DNA of 64,000 nucleotides from Icerya purchasi. Taxonomy: Eukaryota > Arthropoda > Insecta > Hemiptera > Monophlebidae. The position numbers and the translations under genes are program-made. Below the pieces are notes generated by a model that made no database searches, had not been told where the DNA came from, and worked only from the letters and a program-made list of their open reading frames with translations. The stretch covers positions 24,997,191 to 25,061,190 of the forward strand of contig CM077116.1 of NCBI GenBank assembly GCA_039619475.1, given 5' to 3'. Shown here one piece after another: positions 34,249 through 45,520 of this stretch (the first letter of the stretch is position 1; every line of letters begins with the position of its first letter).

Positions 34249-34540
34249 ATTCCAGTAATAATTAAAAACCATACTAAATGAGTATAACAACATAATCGCT
34301 GGTTTTCTGTAAGACGAGTATCGGAACATCAGCAGTATTCAATGTAGTTTTTAGTTATTGTTGTGCAATTTGAATTTCGTGCTGACTGTAATAAGTATTA
34401 ATGTTATTTAAGAATATAATTGTTATATCTTCTTTCAACGTATATATTACTGTAAAACAAAGAATTTCTTTTTTTTTATCAGATAATGATTTCTTATTTT
34501 TTAAACACATTTTCATTCAATTTTTAGAGTAAATTTTGAA
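34249..34540. repeat. Partial, diverged copy of inverted-repeat family IR1
   Basis: The centre and right half resemble the 28-kb element in order: AATAATTAAAAACC..., GACGAGTATCGG, AGTATTCAATGTAG, TTATTGTTGTGCAATTTGAA, then GTGCTGACTGTAATAAG and an AAGAATATAATTGTTA block. The left outer arm is not recognisable, so the copy is truncated or heavily diverged. Confidence 0.5.
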
Positions 34541-36500
34541 CAAAATTTAAAAATAAACTGAAAAAAGAAAATGATTTCAAGAAAAATAAATATGATTTCT
34601 ATTTAGAACTGCGCTTCAGAGAAGGAAAACGTCGGTAACATGTAATTGTTTTATTTATTTTGGGAAAGAAGATGTGTAAAAGACATACACTTTTCGATGT
34701 GCCCCTTAACGTCATTTCCGGTAATATTCGATAAATTATTCGGTGAATTTAACGCGAGAAGACGAACAAAGTTACATCTAAAGCTAATTAATAATTTAAT
34801 AGTGAGGAAGAATTCCTCTCTGGTTGTCATTCGGTAACTCATTAAATGTCACCCAAATTATTATAAAATATTCTACTAGAGTTCATACCTAGGAGAGAAG
34901 GTTATTTTGTAACCGTTCGGGCCTAATGTTTTACGGAATGTCCGCTTTTTGCCTGGGTCGGTGATAATATTACGTACAGCGTAGAAAAACTAATCGACAA
35001 TTAACATTTCTTAAGACAGCCGAGGAGGAGCAACATTTATTATATCTTGCTGTGACCGTAATGCAACTGTAGACTACCGTTTAAAAACAACGTCACCGTA
35101 ACACGAGTTCATTTATGTTAGACTCACAGTTGGTTCAAAAATAGTATAAAGTTTAAAACTAGTAAGGCCACAAATAAGTAAAATTCGCGGTAATTCATTT
35201 TAGTAATTTATTCGAAAAATTAATGAAAGTTAAACGGTTTATTAATTTTCACATTCATTGCATCAGATTTTCAGCGTTCTTTTCGAATTTAGACTTCAAA
35301 CTTATTAATGTAAAATCGTTTGATTAACTATTTTATTTTTCGGAAACACCCAACCCAACAACGAATTTCATCACTCGTTGTTTCAAGTGTGTTTTCTTTT
35401 TACTATAGCTTTATTTGTATTATTCATCATCGTTGTTTAAAATGTAAAAAGCAAGTTCACAAACATAATACATTAGAATTGAAATCCGTCACTTGCAAGT
35501 GCCCCATTCATTACATTATGATTACATAGAACATCAAGAGAGGTAATGTCTCCGACTGTACCTTAAGTCTGAGATCATAAAAACGGTAAAAAAAATATAT
35601 TCCTCTCAGGTAATTTCACCAACTTACAAAGTGTGTTCACGGCGCTGAACACTCTTATCCTGTTAATAATTATTCGGAAAGTTTTAAACTTCCTTCTTTT
35701 CGTTCAATTTTCTTTGCGACTAAATGCCATCCGTCTTGCTCATTTTTCTAGTTCGTAGTAACAGTAAATATTCGATTATCTCTGACACTAAAAGCGTTTT
35801 ACAATTCCAGCCCCTCCCATGATTTTACGATCCTTCGTATTTGCCCGATCGTTTATCATTTTTTTCACTCTCACTGAATTCAAGCGGTTTTGCTGCGCAT
35901 TCCCAACCGTATTAACATTGATGGAATAAAAAGTCAATTTACCTCTCTCGTAATGGTGCTGTGTTAATAAACTTCCTATCGAACTATACTGCCCACGACA
36001 TATTTATCTAAAAAAAATTTTTAAATTTTAAAAATTCCATTTTCCTCTTTACGATGTTGCTCAATCGCCATTTTTCGGCCAATCCACCCTAAAAATAGAT
36101 ATATATCCTTGTTACTACTTCATTCGCCACGATATTTTTTTTCACTTGTACACTCGCCATATATTCACTCCCTAATAGTAATCAAGAATATACTTCTGAT
36201 CGTATTTTTTCATTTTATTTTATTATTATTTCGCCTTGTCTTTGGACGCTCTCTGCTATATTTTTACCTATTTAAGCTCAAAATTCCCACCTTTTACAAT
36301 GCTGCTTTCATTCTCCACTTTCCTGTTCGTGTTATTGTTCCTATTCTTGTCATTTCTGGTCGAATCGGAGTTAAAATAACTCTTCGTAGAATTAGTTTTC
36401 GATTCGTATTATATACTGTAAATTTCTTTTAATTATTTCAAACACTGTCTTAAAGAACATTTTAGTTGTGATTTATATGCACAATTTCCAGTTTATGTGC
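34541..36500. other. Intron sequence, nothing recognised
   Basis: Two overlapping antisense frames at 34646-34842 and a frame at 36109-36432 are open but match no family. The DNA at 35.6-36.4 kb is pyrimidine-rich on the + strand. No supported gene. Confidence 0.45.
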
Positions 36501-37615
36501 CATTTTGGCATTTCTAAACCAACTTATACTAGGATTCCGTACCAAAAAACGTGTAAAAAAATGTTTTTTTCTTAATACTTTTTGTTAATATATCAGAAGC
36601 GATTGACTTAAAATACTATCAATTTGCCAAATTACCATGGAAATGTAACTTTAGATAAGGAGAGCGATTATATATTTTGATGTTTTTACCGTGGAAATGC
36701 AGTTTAAAATAAAGAAATCGATTTATTTTATTTTAAACATTAAATATGAAGAATAATGTGACAAAAAGTCGGTTTTTAGCCAGAAAAAAATTCAAATATA
36801 ATGCTAGAAATTGTAAAATTAAATGTTTAAAAAAAAAAAAACCCACTTTATCACTCTAAACATTTCAGAATTTGTACGCTTAAATTATTTTTCAAAATTT
36901 TGGCCTTTTAATTATAAAATTTTGGATGCCTTGTAATTTTCCTATATTCTAGCGATTGAAATACACCAATTAAAAAAAAGAGTGACCCCCCAACCATTAT
37001 AGAAAGAGCTGTGGACTGTTTTTTAGTTTCCAGTCTTTCCGCTTTAATAAGGGTGTATTTTTTCAAATTTCAGCCCCTAAATATCAAAATTTTTCGAATT
37101 TTATATTTTGCCCGTATTAAAAATTAATTATAAAAATTTAATAAAAAAAAAGTAACTATTTGCTAAAAAATATATTTCAGAGTGATATACCTTAAGGTGA
37201 TATTATCGTAATTCTTATACAACATTAACTTTTTGAAGTCGGCATCAAATTCATATTGCAATAATAATTAAAAACTGCACTAAACATTCATTAAATTGTT
37301 CCTGGATATTTTAGTATGAATTTGATGCCGACTCCAAAAAGTTAATGTTGTATATGAATTACGATTTAAGTTATATCACTCTGAAATATATATTTTTTAT
37401 TGAATAATTATTTTTTTCTTTTTTTTTAAGTGCACTTTTATTAAATTTTTATAATAAATCCTAAAGTTGATATTTAAAAAAAAAAAAAAAAAACATTTCA
37501 TGATTTATCTAAACAGTTTGAATTTTATGGGTCAAGAGCTGTTTCTGAATTATAAAATTTCTGTTTAATTTTTTTCCGTTTCTGAACCACCTTATTAATG
37601 GATTTCGTACATACA
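36500..37615. repeat. Composite repeat region bounded by a diverged direct repeat
   Basis: A segment of about 33 bp at 36510-36542 (TTTCTAAACCAACTTAT..., GGATTCCGTACC) recurs diverged at about 37580-37612 (TTTCTGAACCACCTTAT..., GGATTTCGTACA). Inside lie a relative of the 27.4-kb repeats (near 36599) and the IR1 copy at 37.1-37.48 kb. It could be an old composite element with repeated ends. The identity of the direct repeats is only about 75-80 percent by eye. Confidence 0.35.
37105..37480. mobile_element. Inverted-repeat element (family IR1), intact-site copy
   Basis: Two arms of about 135-140 bp (37131-37265 and 37313-37455) are near-complementary. TTTCAGAGTGATATA pairs with TATATCACTCTGAAA, and AGTCGGCATCAAATTCATA pairs with TATGAATTTGATGCCGACT. 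The loop is about 50 bp. The outer arms share TAAAAATTTAATAAAAA with the 28-kb element. No ORF. The transcript would fold into a very long hairpin. Confidence 0.75.
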
Positions 37616-39800
37616 TATACAGACGGTGTGAAAACAAAACCGATTACACTTTCCGTTGGAGTAGTCACCGAATTCGAACAAAATGGTAGAGTACAATTTT
37701 AAAAAGGCAAACCAAAATCGATTTCTATTTAAAATTAAACAAAGGGTGACAACGTCGGCTTACCGTATATAAAGTACTTCGTTCGTATTATTTTATTGGT
37801 AATCGATTGTTTTTGTAATCCAACTGGTCGATACTCTTAGTGAGATTGTTCCTGTTTTATACATTTTTTATTCTATTGAAACTTGTCGATCGTTTAACTT
37901 TTAAACTTAGTGTATCTTGTTTTATTTCTTTTTTATTTACTTAATTATTTAATTCTTTTATCGGCCCTTAATGCCATGAAATAATAAATTTCCTTTCTCT
38001 GTACCAGGTTTACGTTTTGAAGTAACAGACCGCTTTCTAATATTTTAAAATTTTGGCCGATTGCGCCAAAGATTAATTTTTAAAAAAATACTCCTTCACT
38101 TACGAAAACGCAATGCTCGGAACATTTTTCGAATGGAACACTAATTTTGAGAATGAAATTCGATGGTTTGCACGTGTGGTTCAATAATCTTCCATGGTGA
38201 TTTGCCATGTACTACTGATTCAGATAAAAAAAAAAAAAAAAAAATGGGCGGATATCTCAAGCGTGACTTATTTTATTTACATTTAAAAATTAAGACCGTC
38301 CTTAATGAAAAGCCCTTCAGCTTATCAATTTGCAGAGAAGCGAGAAATGAATCATTCGTTTAGTAAAAAAATGGAAAATGCAGGTTACAAAAATAGTTAA
38401 GATTTTTTTTTTTTTTGAAAGAAAAAAATTTCAATAAGTCAAAGGTCTTTCGTTGACATGAGTTAACATGAGTTAACAGCATAAACAGAACCAAAGTGAA
38501 TTTATCAGGTTGTCGAAAAAAGAAAGAAACGACGGGAAATAATTTGGTACTAATAAACCAAAAAGCACATTTTTAATACTGATGAAAGGGCTATTCAAAA
38601 TCGGGATAAGTATCAACTGCTACCAGATCTACGGCTGTTCAGCAGCTTCCCTCATAAAAAGGAAAACCTATGATAGTCTGTACAAAATGCAATAAGTTCT
38701 TTATTTAACGGCTGTTTTAATCATTAAGTCTATGAATGAAAAGGCAGTGGTTAGACGATCCTCCTCTCTGTAGTGGTTGTAAGATTTAGATGCGGAAAAA
38801 AAATCTGCCTATTATAATGGGTACGTGTGACATTGGACATATAGAAATTAAAAACGAGAATAAAAGTAAAAAATAAAAAAATAAATCAAATGTTAAGAAG
38901 AATGATTGAGCTTTGAGTAAGTGGGTAAATGAATATATTCGTCTGGATCGTGTTGTCGGCTAAGGATGACTGAACCAAGTATCGAAACTACGAGTTATGC
39001 ATTTCGAAAAGTTTGAACATTACAGTCGAAACTGGTTGATTTCGGTAGAGAGGGCCGAATGAAGAAATACGAATCGAAAAGGTAAGACGTGATCGTGGAT
39101 TTTTGTCGGCGAATCAGTCAATCATTTCTCTATTCTGGTCAAGTTAAGAGTTTATCTTTCACCAAGGAACGATACACGGAGTTTTATCGGAATATTATAA
39201 GAGATCCGTAGTGATGCGTGCCATTTTGTTTATAATTTATATATTATTCGTTTGTAAAATTTTTGTTTCTTTTGACGTTCGACCGGTAAAGAAAAATTAA
39301 TTTAAATTGTTCATGGTAAAATGTAATTTTAAAAGAGATGCATTCAATAAATCACAAATAATAATAATAATAACAGTAATAATCAATAAGTCAAATTAAA
39401 TAATATACGTCCACTATCCTTGATGGCGTTCGAAATAAACAAAACTAACGTTTCGTTACATTAAAATACCGAGTTGTTCTTAAAATAGTTTAAAAAAGAA
39501 CATTTTCAACTATTTTAATACGGAATAGGCGTCCTTCTCGCAACAGTTCGTTAAATTTGTCGGATTTCACTAATGCGTGATAAATATCGTATTCTGAACA
39601 ACCGTGTAAAATTCAATGCACATAAGGTTATAAACAATCTTATTTCCTTCGACTTGTTACCTCCCTTCATGCGATCAGTCGGTATTTAATTAATTAGAAA
39701 ATAAGTTAATTTTTTTGCTTATCTTGATTTATTCTCTTCGAATTTTTTTATAATTCTATCAAAATGAATAATTTTCTTACACTATATAGTCATACCGATT
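37490..39800. other. Intron sequence, nothing recognised
   Basis: AT-rich, with poly-A near 38227-38244 and poly-T near 38403-38416. No coding region supported. Confidence 0.5.
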
Positions 39801-39807
39801 TGAATAG

Positions 39808-41910
39808 TTTTTTTTTTTTCTTTCTTTTTTAGATTGAAATTACCGTTTTTAACTATTAAGGTTATCACGGTGAGAGCTGCCTAAGCTACTTACCACCCAA
39901 CAGTCTGCCATCCTGAATGTACTTCTTCAAAGTGTTACATGATTTGTCGTCCAATATACTTCTATATTAACGTCGTGAAAGTGCTTGGGCGGACTGCATT
40001 AAAACTACGGCATTCAATTAGGATATGTTGTACGAACGGATATTTTAATTCTGCGCAGTACGGACAAGACTACTTATTTAGTTTATTAATTATTTTTTGC
40101 GATAAGAATTTAGCTAGAGAAGGATTATCAGATGAGATAGAGATATATTGAGATTATGAACGTATTATAATCTGCCTACCTATTAGAGGTTTCATGTAGT
40201 CAGCGATATCATTAATGTATAATATAAATAGGGTCGCACTTCATGCATTCTCGATAGAAATGGGTTCTGAGTTTGCTAAACCGATTCTTACTTGAATTAA
40301 TCGTTCGGTTAGAAAACTTTGAATGTATCGCCTCAGCTTACCGTCCACTCGGACCGTTTTTAATTTCTGCAGCAATAAATACCTCAGAACACGGTCGAAT
40401 TACTTCTCTAAATCGAAGAAAACTGAGTACATGGGATCGACGATGAAAGGCTGATACAATTTGTCTTTGTAGACCTATCAAATGGATGATAGTTAATTTC
40501 GACCTGCGTCCTCCAGCTTACAGGATGGAATTAGATTCTAAAAAGTGTAGGAAGCATCTGTTGACCATTTTTCCTAATATTTTGGATATTGTTATTATTA
40601 AGGAAATTGGTCTGTAACCCTGTGGCAAATATGGATCTTTATTAGGGTTTAGGATTGGGACAATCATAGCAACCTTCCAGTTTTTTTTGTTTTTTTTTGT
40701 TTTTTTTTTGGTATATAGCCGGTATCCCATATTTGATTGTATATGTCTAATAGTAATTCTTTAGCGGACTGCGACGCGTATTTGATCGTATAAGGATGGA
40801 TTTGATCTATGCCGGGTGCGCTATTTTTTGTATGAAATTTAAGTTGAAATTCGAGTTCATTATAAGTGAAAGGGGGCAGTTAAAAGGTTTATTATCGTCA
40901 GTTTTAAATTCCACTTTATTTTGCTCTATACGCGCTTTTAGCTCGTGAAACTCTCTCGTTTATTTGCACATAGAGATGATTCTGTGGAGAAGTACATCGC
41001 AAAATGGTTGGCCACTTGCTGGTGATTCAAATCTAAATAAAGTTTTCCGAATTTCGTTGCCAGCTTTTCATCGTCTCCTATAATTTGATTTCTCTCACAA
41101 TTTACTTGTAATTATCTTTTCAACATTGTTTTAATTTTTCTGCGCATCTTTCTTTTCAATATAGTTCATCCTTAATGTAGAATTCTTAACATGCTGTTTG
41201 TTAGAATATAAAAATATTATTAAATCGTAACAAATCCCCGAGTGTATGACGAACAAATTTAAATGTACAAACGATTATACTACTTAGAAACGTGTTTTTT
41301 TTTGGGCATAGATGATCAGCTAAAATTTATAAAAGAACACAAACAGTATATGTGATCAGAAGAAATTCTAAAAGAATGTGATTTATAATTTTTTCCGATC
41401 ACATCCTCTGTGTTGTTTTATAAATTTTAACTGTATGCCAAAACACACGTTTCTAAATAGTATAATCGTTTATACATCTAAATTTGTTCGTCATACACTC
41501 GGGGATTTGTTACAATTTAGTATATATACATATTTTTTTTATAGTTCATCCTTCTTACGATTTTATTTCGATAAATAACGGATTAATAATTTCTTTTGCC
41601 ACATCCTCGTCTCGCTTATTACCTTTACATTTGCCGCAATGTTTTTCTGTCTTTCTTTTCGAAAGCATTTTGCGTCGCCCCAGAATCCATCTTCTTCTGA
41701 TGCTAAAGGGTATCCACCACCATCTTTTTCCGAAAAATAAAACCGTTAAATACCAGCGGTGTACAGCTCTTTTATCTTTTAGCTATCAATGTGAACTGCA
41801 AACTGAATCAACTAAATCCGCTAAAGCAACCGATGTAAAACTGGTCCTTTCGTTGTTTTGCCAAAAATTTTGCTCAAAAGATAAAACGGTCGTGCGACCT
41901 TACGAATTAT
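39808..41910 (-). mobile_element. Degenerate LINE of the jockey/I group with poly(A) tail, interrupted by a foldback
   Basis: Minus-strand blocks appear in ORF2 order. At about 41070-40960 a pre-RT linker reads KLATKFGKLYLDLNHQQVAN. At about 40830-40730 RT starts NSAPGIDQIHPYTIKYASQS. At about 40680-40520 it continues KVAMIVPILNPNKDPYLPQG and YRPISLIITISKILGKMVN. At about 40430-40200 it reads FDLEKXFDRVLRYLLLQKLK (X is a stop codon), then IQSFLTERLIQVRIGLANSE and FILYINDIADY. At about 40070-39990 the C-terminal knuckle reads CPYCAELKYPF followed by VQHILIEC. Sequence between the RT palm and the knuckle, including the catalytic FADD, is missing. Stops and frameshifts are frequent. An A-rich tail (T-run on the + strand at 39808-39830) marks the 3' end. 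The portion 41542-41910 is a weaker assignment. Confidence 0.7.
41174..41540. mobile_element. Foldback (near-palindromic) element with 13-bp flanking direct repeat
   Basis: About 41220-41365 and 41375-41524 are inverted copies. CCCCGAGTGTATGACGAACA on the left is mirrored as TGTTCGTCATACACTCGGGG, and the pairing continues through AAACGATTATACTA, GAAACGTGT and TAAAATTTATAAAA. The 13-mer ATAGTTCATCCTT stands on both sides (41161-41173 and 41541-41553), consistent with a target duplication. The element sits in the LINE at 39.8-41.9 kb. The plus-strand frames here (41378-41912) are incidental. Confidence 0.7.
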
Positions 41911-43159
41911 AAAATATAATTGCAAAACTGGATCGACCTGTACCAAGACTGTTACGAAACCTTGTTGGTAAACCCCGACTTCAGGGAGTGAACTGTTTGG
42001 TAGCAGAATATTTAGAGAATGTGAGGACCTTAACAGCAATATTTTACCGCGGCAACAGTGTATTATTGTCTCTTTGTCTTCCCTCTAAATTCGTTCACCG
42101 TGCTGATAATGTTTTTGATTCATGCTACTTCCTTACGCGTTATACTTTTCGTACCTCTAATTAACGACGAACAATAAATTAATTTTCATACGTGAGAAAA
42201 TGGGTTGATGGCGGCGCGCCGCTCCAACTGGCTAAAGTATTAGTGATAATAATGATGAGAGACGACTTTCTCGATCACGAAATGAGTAGTCGGTCACACA
42301 TTATTTTTTTTACATACGGCGAAAAAGAAAATAAATAAATAAAAAAGATAAATAAACGCAAGTGCCTTCGCCATGACGCCGAGCAATAGATATAATCGGT
42401 TGTGGGAATGGACAAAGAATTTCGTCATTGTGTGCTGTTTCTTACGGAAGAGCACGGCGGAATTAAACAGAAAAGTTATTCAATATTCACGCATACGCGT
42501 ACAGACCTGCACGTCCGAACGTATCGCTTCACACACACGCACGCGCGCGCGCGTGCGTGCAAATAAATTTCAAATGCCATTCTTCGACGCATCCATGACT
42601 TCCTTTAATTCGTTTCTCATCGCATTTTTCACTTTTATTTACACTAAAAACTGTACCTCTTTCCCTTTCCCCTCGACGGACACCATACGCCATCATACCT
42701 GTGGTTAAGTATGCGCGCATTTTTACATGTTTTTGTGAGGGACTTCTTCTGCCGACGACAAATAAATATGTGTTGTTTGAAGTAGACTTCTTTCGCATCT
42801 ATTTATTACGCTCCAGTTACATTTCACACTAGGCGACTCCACATTAAGTAGCTTCGCATTAGACGCCTTAATGATATTTAGATATCTGCCCGAATGTATA
42901 ATCACTTTCTCGAAGCTGGACCATGCCAGATTTACAGAAGTTAATTGATGTTTTCCATCATTCGATCCGTCAACTGATGAAGATTTTAGTTTTCATTTAC
43001 CCTTTTTCTTTTTTTTCTTCTTTTTCAAAGTAATTGTAGAGAGACTTGAAACATTGGCCAGCTTTTCTTCTCTCTTAGCACCCCGACGATTTGGTTATTG
43101 AATTGTGATATTTTCATCGATACCTTCCGTTTCAGTACCGTCTTCGTAACATATTGCGA
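41911..43159. other. Intron sequence with Z-DNA-prone repeat
   Basis: No gene is supported; short frames on both strands match nothing. It contains the alternating purine-pyrimidine tract at 42530-42561, and composition around 42.2-42.7 kb is less AT-rich than average. Confidence 0.45.
42530..42561. repeat. Alternating purine-pyrimidine (CA/CG)n tract
   Basis: A run of 32 bases alternates strictly between pyrimidine and purine: a CACACA part, then a CGCGCGCGCG core, then TGCGTGCA. Such tracts favour left-handed Z-DNA under negative supercoiling. This is unusual in such an AT-rich region. Confidence 0.85.
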
Positions 43160-43420
43160 AAATACTATTTTAAAAATTATTAAACACTAAACACAGACGT
43201 GCCTTTATTAAAAATCAAAAAATTCAAAAATTATTCCGACATATTTCGGAGAAACAACGCTCCATATTCATGAGAACAGTATTGTGACATCATAATATAG
43301 TTCCCGTGAATATGATGGAGCGTTGCTTCTCCCAAACGTGTCCGGATATTTTTTGCATGTTTTGATTTTTAATAAAGTCGTGTCTGTGTTTAGTGTTCAG
43401 TAATTTTTAAAATAGTATTT
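43160..43420. mobile_element. Foldback element with inverted arms of about 120 bp
   Basis: The left arm from 43160 (AAATACTATTTTAAAAATTA) is mirrored at the right to 43420. Matching blocks include AACACTAAACACAGAC, TTTATTAAAAATCAAAA, and AACGCTCCAT near the loop. The centre (about 43280-43300) is unpaired. Differences of about 10-15 percent between arms indicate age. There is no coding capacity and no clear target duplication. Confidence 0.75.
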
Positions 43421-44520
43421 AAGGAATTACCAGAAGATGTATTATAATTGTGTTAATATTGGTATTGTAAAAAATTAAAATATCTCGAACGAAACATCGA
43501 TATATCCCAGTGTATATTTTGTCATCGGATATTACCGTTGTTCTATAGATGGGTTTTTTTGGTTTTTTTTTTTTTTTTTTGCTTTTTTCTTTAATCCTAT
43601 TCGGCGAAATATTTTTAGCTTGCCACTTTTTTCGTGTTTTTTTCTTTTCTTTTTATTTATTTATTTGAACTTGTGTAAAGCTCTCATTCTGTTTTTTTAG
43701 CAGCTGAAGCCTATTTAAATTTAATTTAAGAATTTCGCGCCGTTTTCCATCCGTTTCCAGTTTTCGAAATAATTTAATGAATAAATTGGGCTTATTACAA
43801 TTTTTCCTCTAAATATTTTCAAAATGATTATTAAAAAAAAAAAAAATGAAAAAATATTTACCGCAAAACAATATAAACAAACCACTTAATAAAAGTTAAA
43901 TGAATAAATAATTCCCGATGTATATTAGGCAAGTGCTAATAAATTTATTAATCAGTTAAATTTCCGTTCTAAAATTTTAGAAGTAAAGTTTAATTAAACA
44001 ACATTTGAAAATAACGTGTATATGAGAAACAGTAATAATTTTTTAGAGCCTACGGTAAACTGTTCCGACAGAGCTTTTTAGTGAGCTACTTTTAAAAAAA
44101 TAAATTTGCACATGTAAAAAATAGATAAACTTCCGCGTACGAGGTAGGTAGTAAATAAATATAATTTTTTTACGATTATAATTAAAAATATGTTTGTTTG
44201 TTTTTGAAATGCTTATAAACTAATAAGTATGAACCAAAAAAAAAAAAAAAACGTAAAAGGATAATCGTTGTAATTCTGTATAATTAACACTGAATCACGT
44301 ACGAGAACAAAATTTTCATACGTACCTTCTTAATTTATGAAAAGAATAGAATGCCGAGAAGACCAATTGTAGTCGTTCACTTTATTAGAGGCCTTGTTTA
44401 TAGCCTATCTTCGGCTTCGTGCTAAAATACGAATAAATGTAAATCTTGAAACTTTCGTAATATTAATATCTAAAATTATTGCCATACGCCTCGACGAGCG
44501 TATTTTATATGTAATTTAAA
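43421..44520. other. AT-rich intron sequence, nothing recognised
   Basis: Poly-T at 43567-43580 and A-runs at 43833-43846 and 44237-44251. No gene or element recognised. Confidence 0.5.
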
Positions 44521-44534
44521 ATGAAATAATAAAT

Positions 44535-45520
44535 TCGATTCTTCTTCTTTTGTCTTATCCGCTTAGCGAACGTTCACGACCAATGTGTTCAATGATTCCC
44601 TATTACGCGCCACATCCATTAGTTTCCCCTTATAGTATTGTTGATACCTATCCAGCTCTTTATGTTGTCTAGCCAGGACATTCTCGGTCTACCACGTTTT
44701 CGTTTTCCGTCTACTTTTCCTTGAAATAGTAATTGCAGCAGCTCATATTTGTCTCCTCGCATAATGTAGCTGCCCAGATAGTTGATTTTTCGCTTTTTAA
44801 TTAGCGTCAGTAGTTTCTCGGTTTTTTGTAGACGTCGCAGCACTTCTTCACTAGTCACTTTCTCGGTCCAGCTGATCTTCAAAAGCCGTCGATAAATCCA
44901 CCTTTCGAATGCTTCAATCCTCTTCGATGCAGCTACCGTGAGCGTCCATGTTTCAGCTGCGTACGTCACACTGTACCCCTTATATAGCATCTAATCAGGC
45001 GGAGCTTTAGCTGTGTATTAATATCACGACTGCACAATATCCCTTTAAGTTTCATAAATGCGTTTCGTGCTACCTCTATTCTGCATTTAATCTCCATGTC
45101 TGAGTTTACCTTGTCTGTGATCCAACTTCCTAAATATTTGAAGGATGCAACTTTTTTTATCTTTTTCCCTTTTATTATGATTTCTTCGTCGTTTCCTGGT
45201 TTTTCTCTAGATATCTTCATATACTTTGTTTTATTAAAATTTATTTTAATTCCGAAATTCTTTGCGTGTCTGAGCACATCCTCGATTAATCTTTGTAGGT
45301 CTTCTCGAGAACTAGCGATGATTGCAGTATCATCGGCGAATCTAATATTATTTATGAGCACACCATTTATACAAATTCCTTCTACTGATTCGGCAGTAAC
45401 CGATTCAAAAATTTGTTCCGAGTACACATTGAAAAACATTAGCAACAGTATGTGCAACCCTGTCTTACTCCGCGTTCGATGTTAATATCGCCCGTTTCTT
45501 TCGATTACCGCAAAAAATTA
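44535..45520 (-). mobile_element. 5'-truncated RTE-type LINE: reverse transcriptase and C-terminal domain
   Basis: Reading the minus strand, about 45500-45470 gives RGVRQGC (RT motif), then after a one-base lesion FFNVYSEQIFESV. The catalytic block NNIRFADDTAIIASSREDLQ follows, then FGIKINFNKTKYMKIS and KVASFKYLGSWITD (45457-44966). A second frame (44990-44619) continues YAAETWTLTVAASKRIEAFE, RWIYRRLLKISWTEKVT and GKRKRGRPRMSWLDNIKSW. The GRPRxxWLDNI ending is characteristic of RTE-like and related 'endonuclease-reverse transcriptase' LINEs. The FADD catalytic residues are intact, but at least two frameshifts break the ORF. A short AAG repeat tail near 44540-44553 fits RTE-type 3' ends. The + strand frame 45096-45485 is antisense shadow. 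Confidence 0.9.

Noticed and set aside
45096..45485. 129-codon plus-strand open frame
   Set aside because: It is the shadow of the RTE reverse transcriptase encoded on the minus strand, where FADDTAII is visible.
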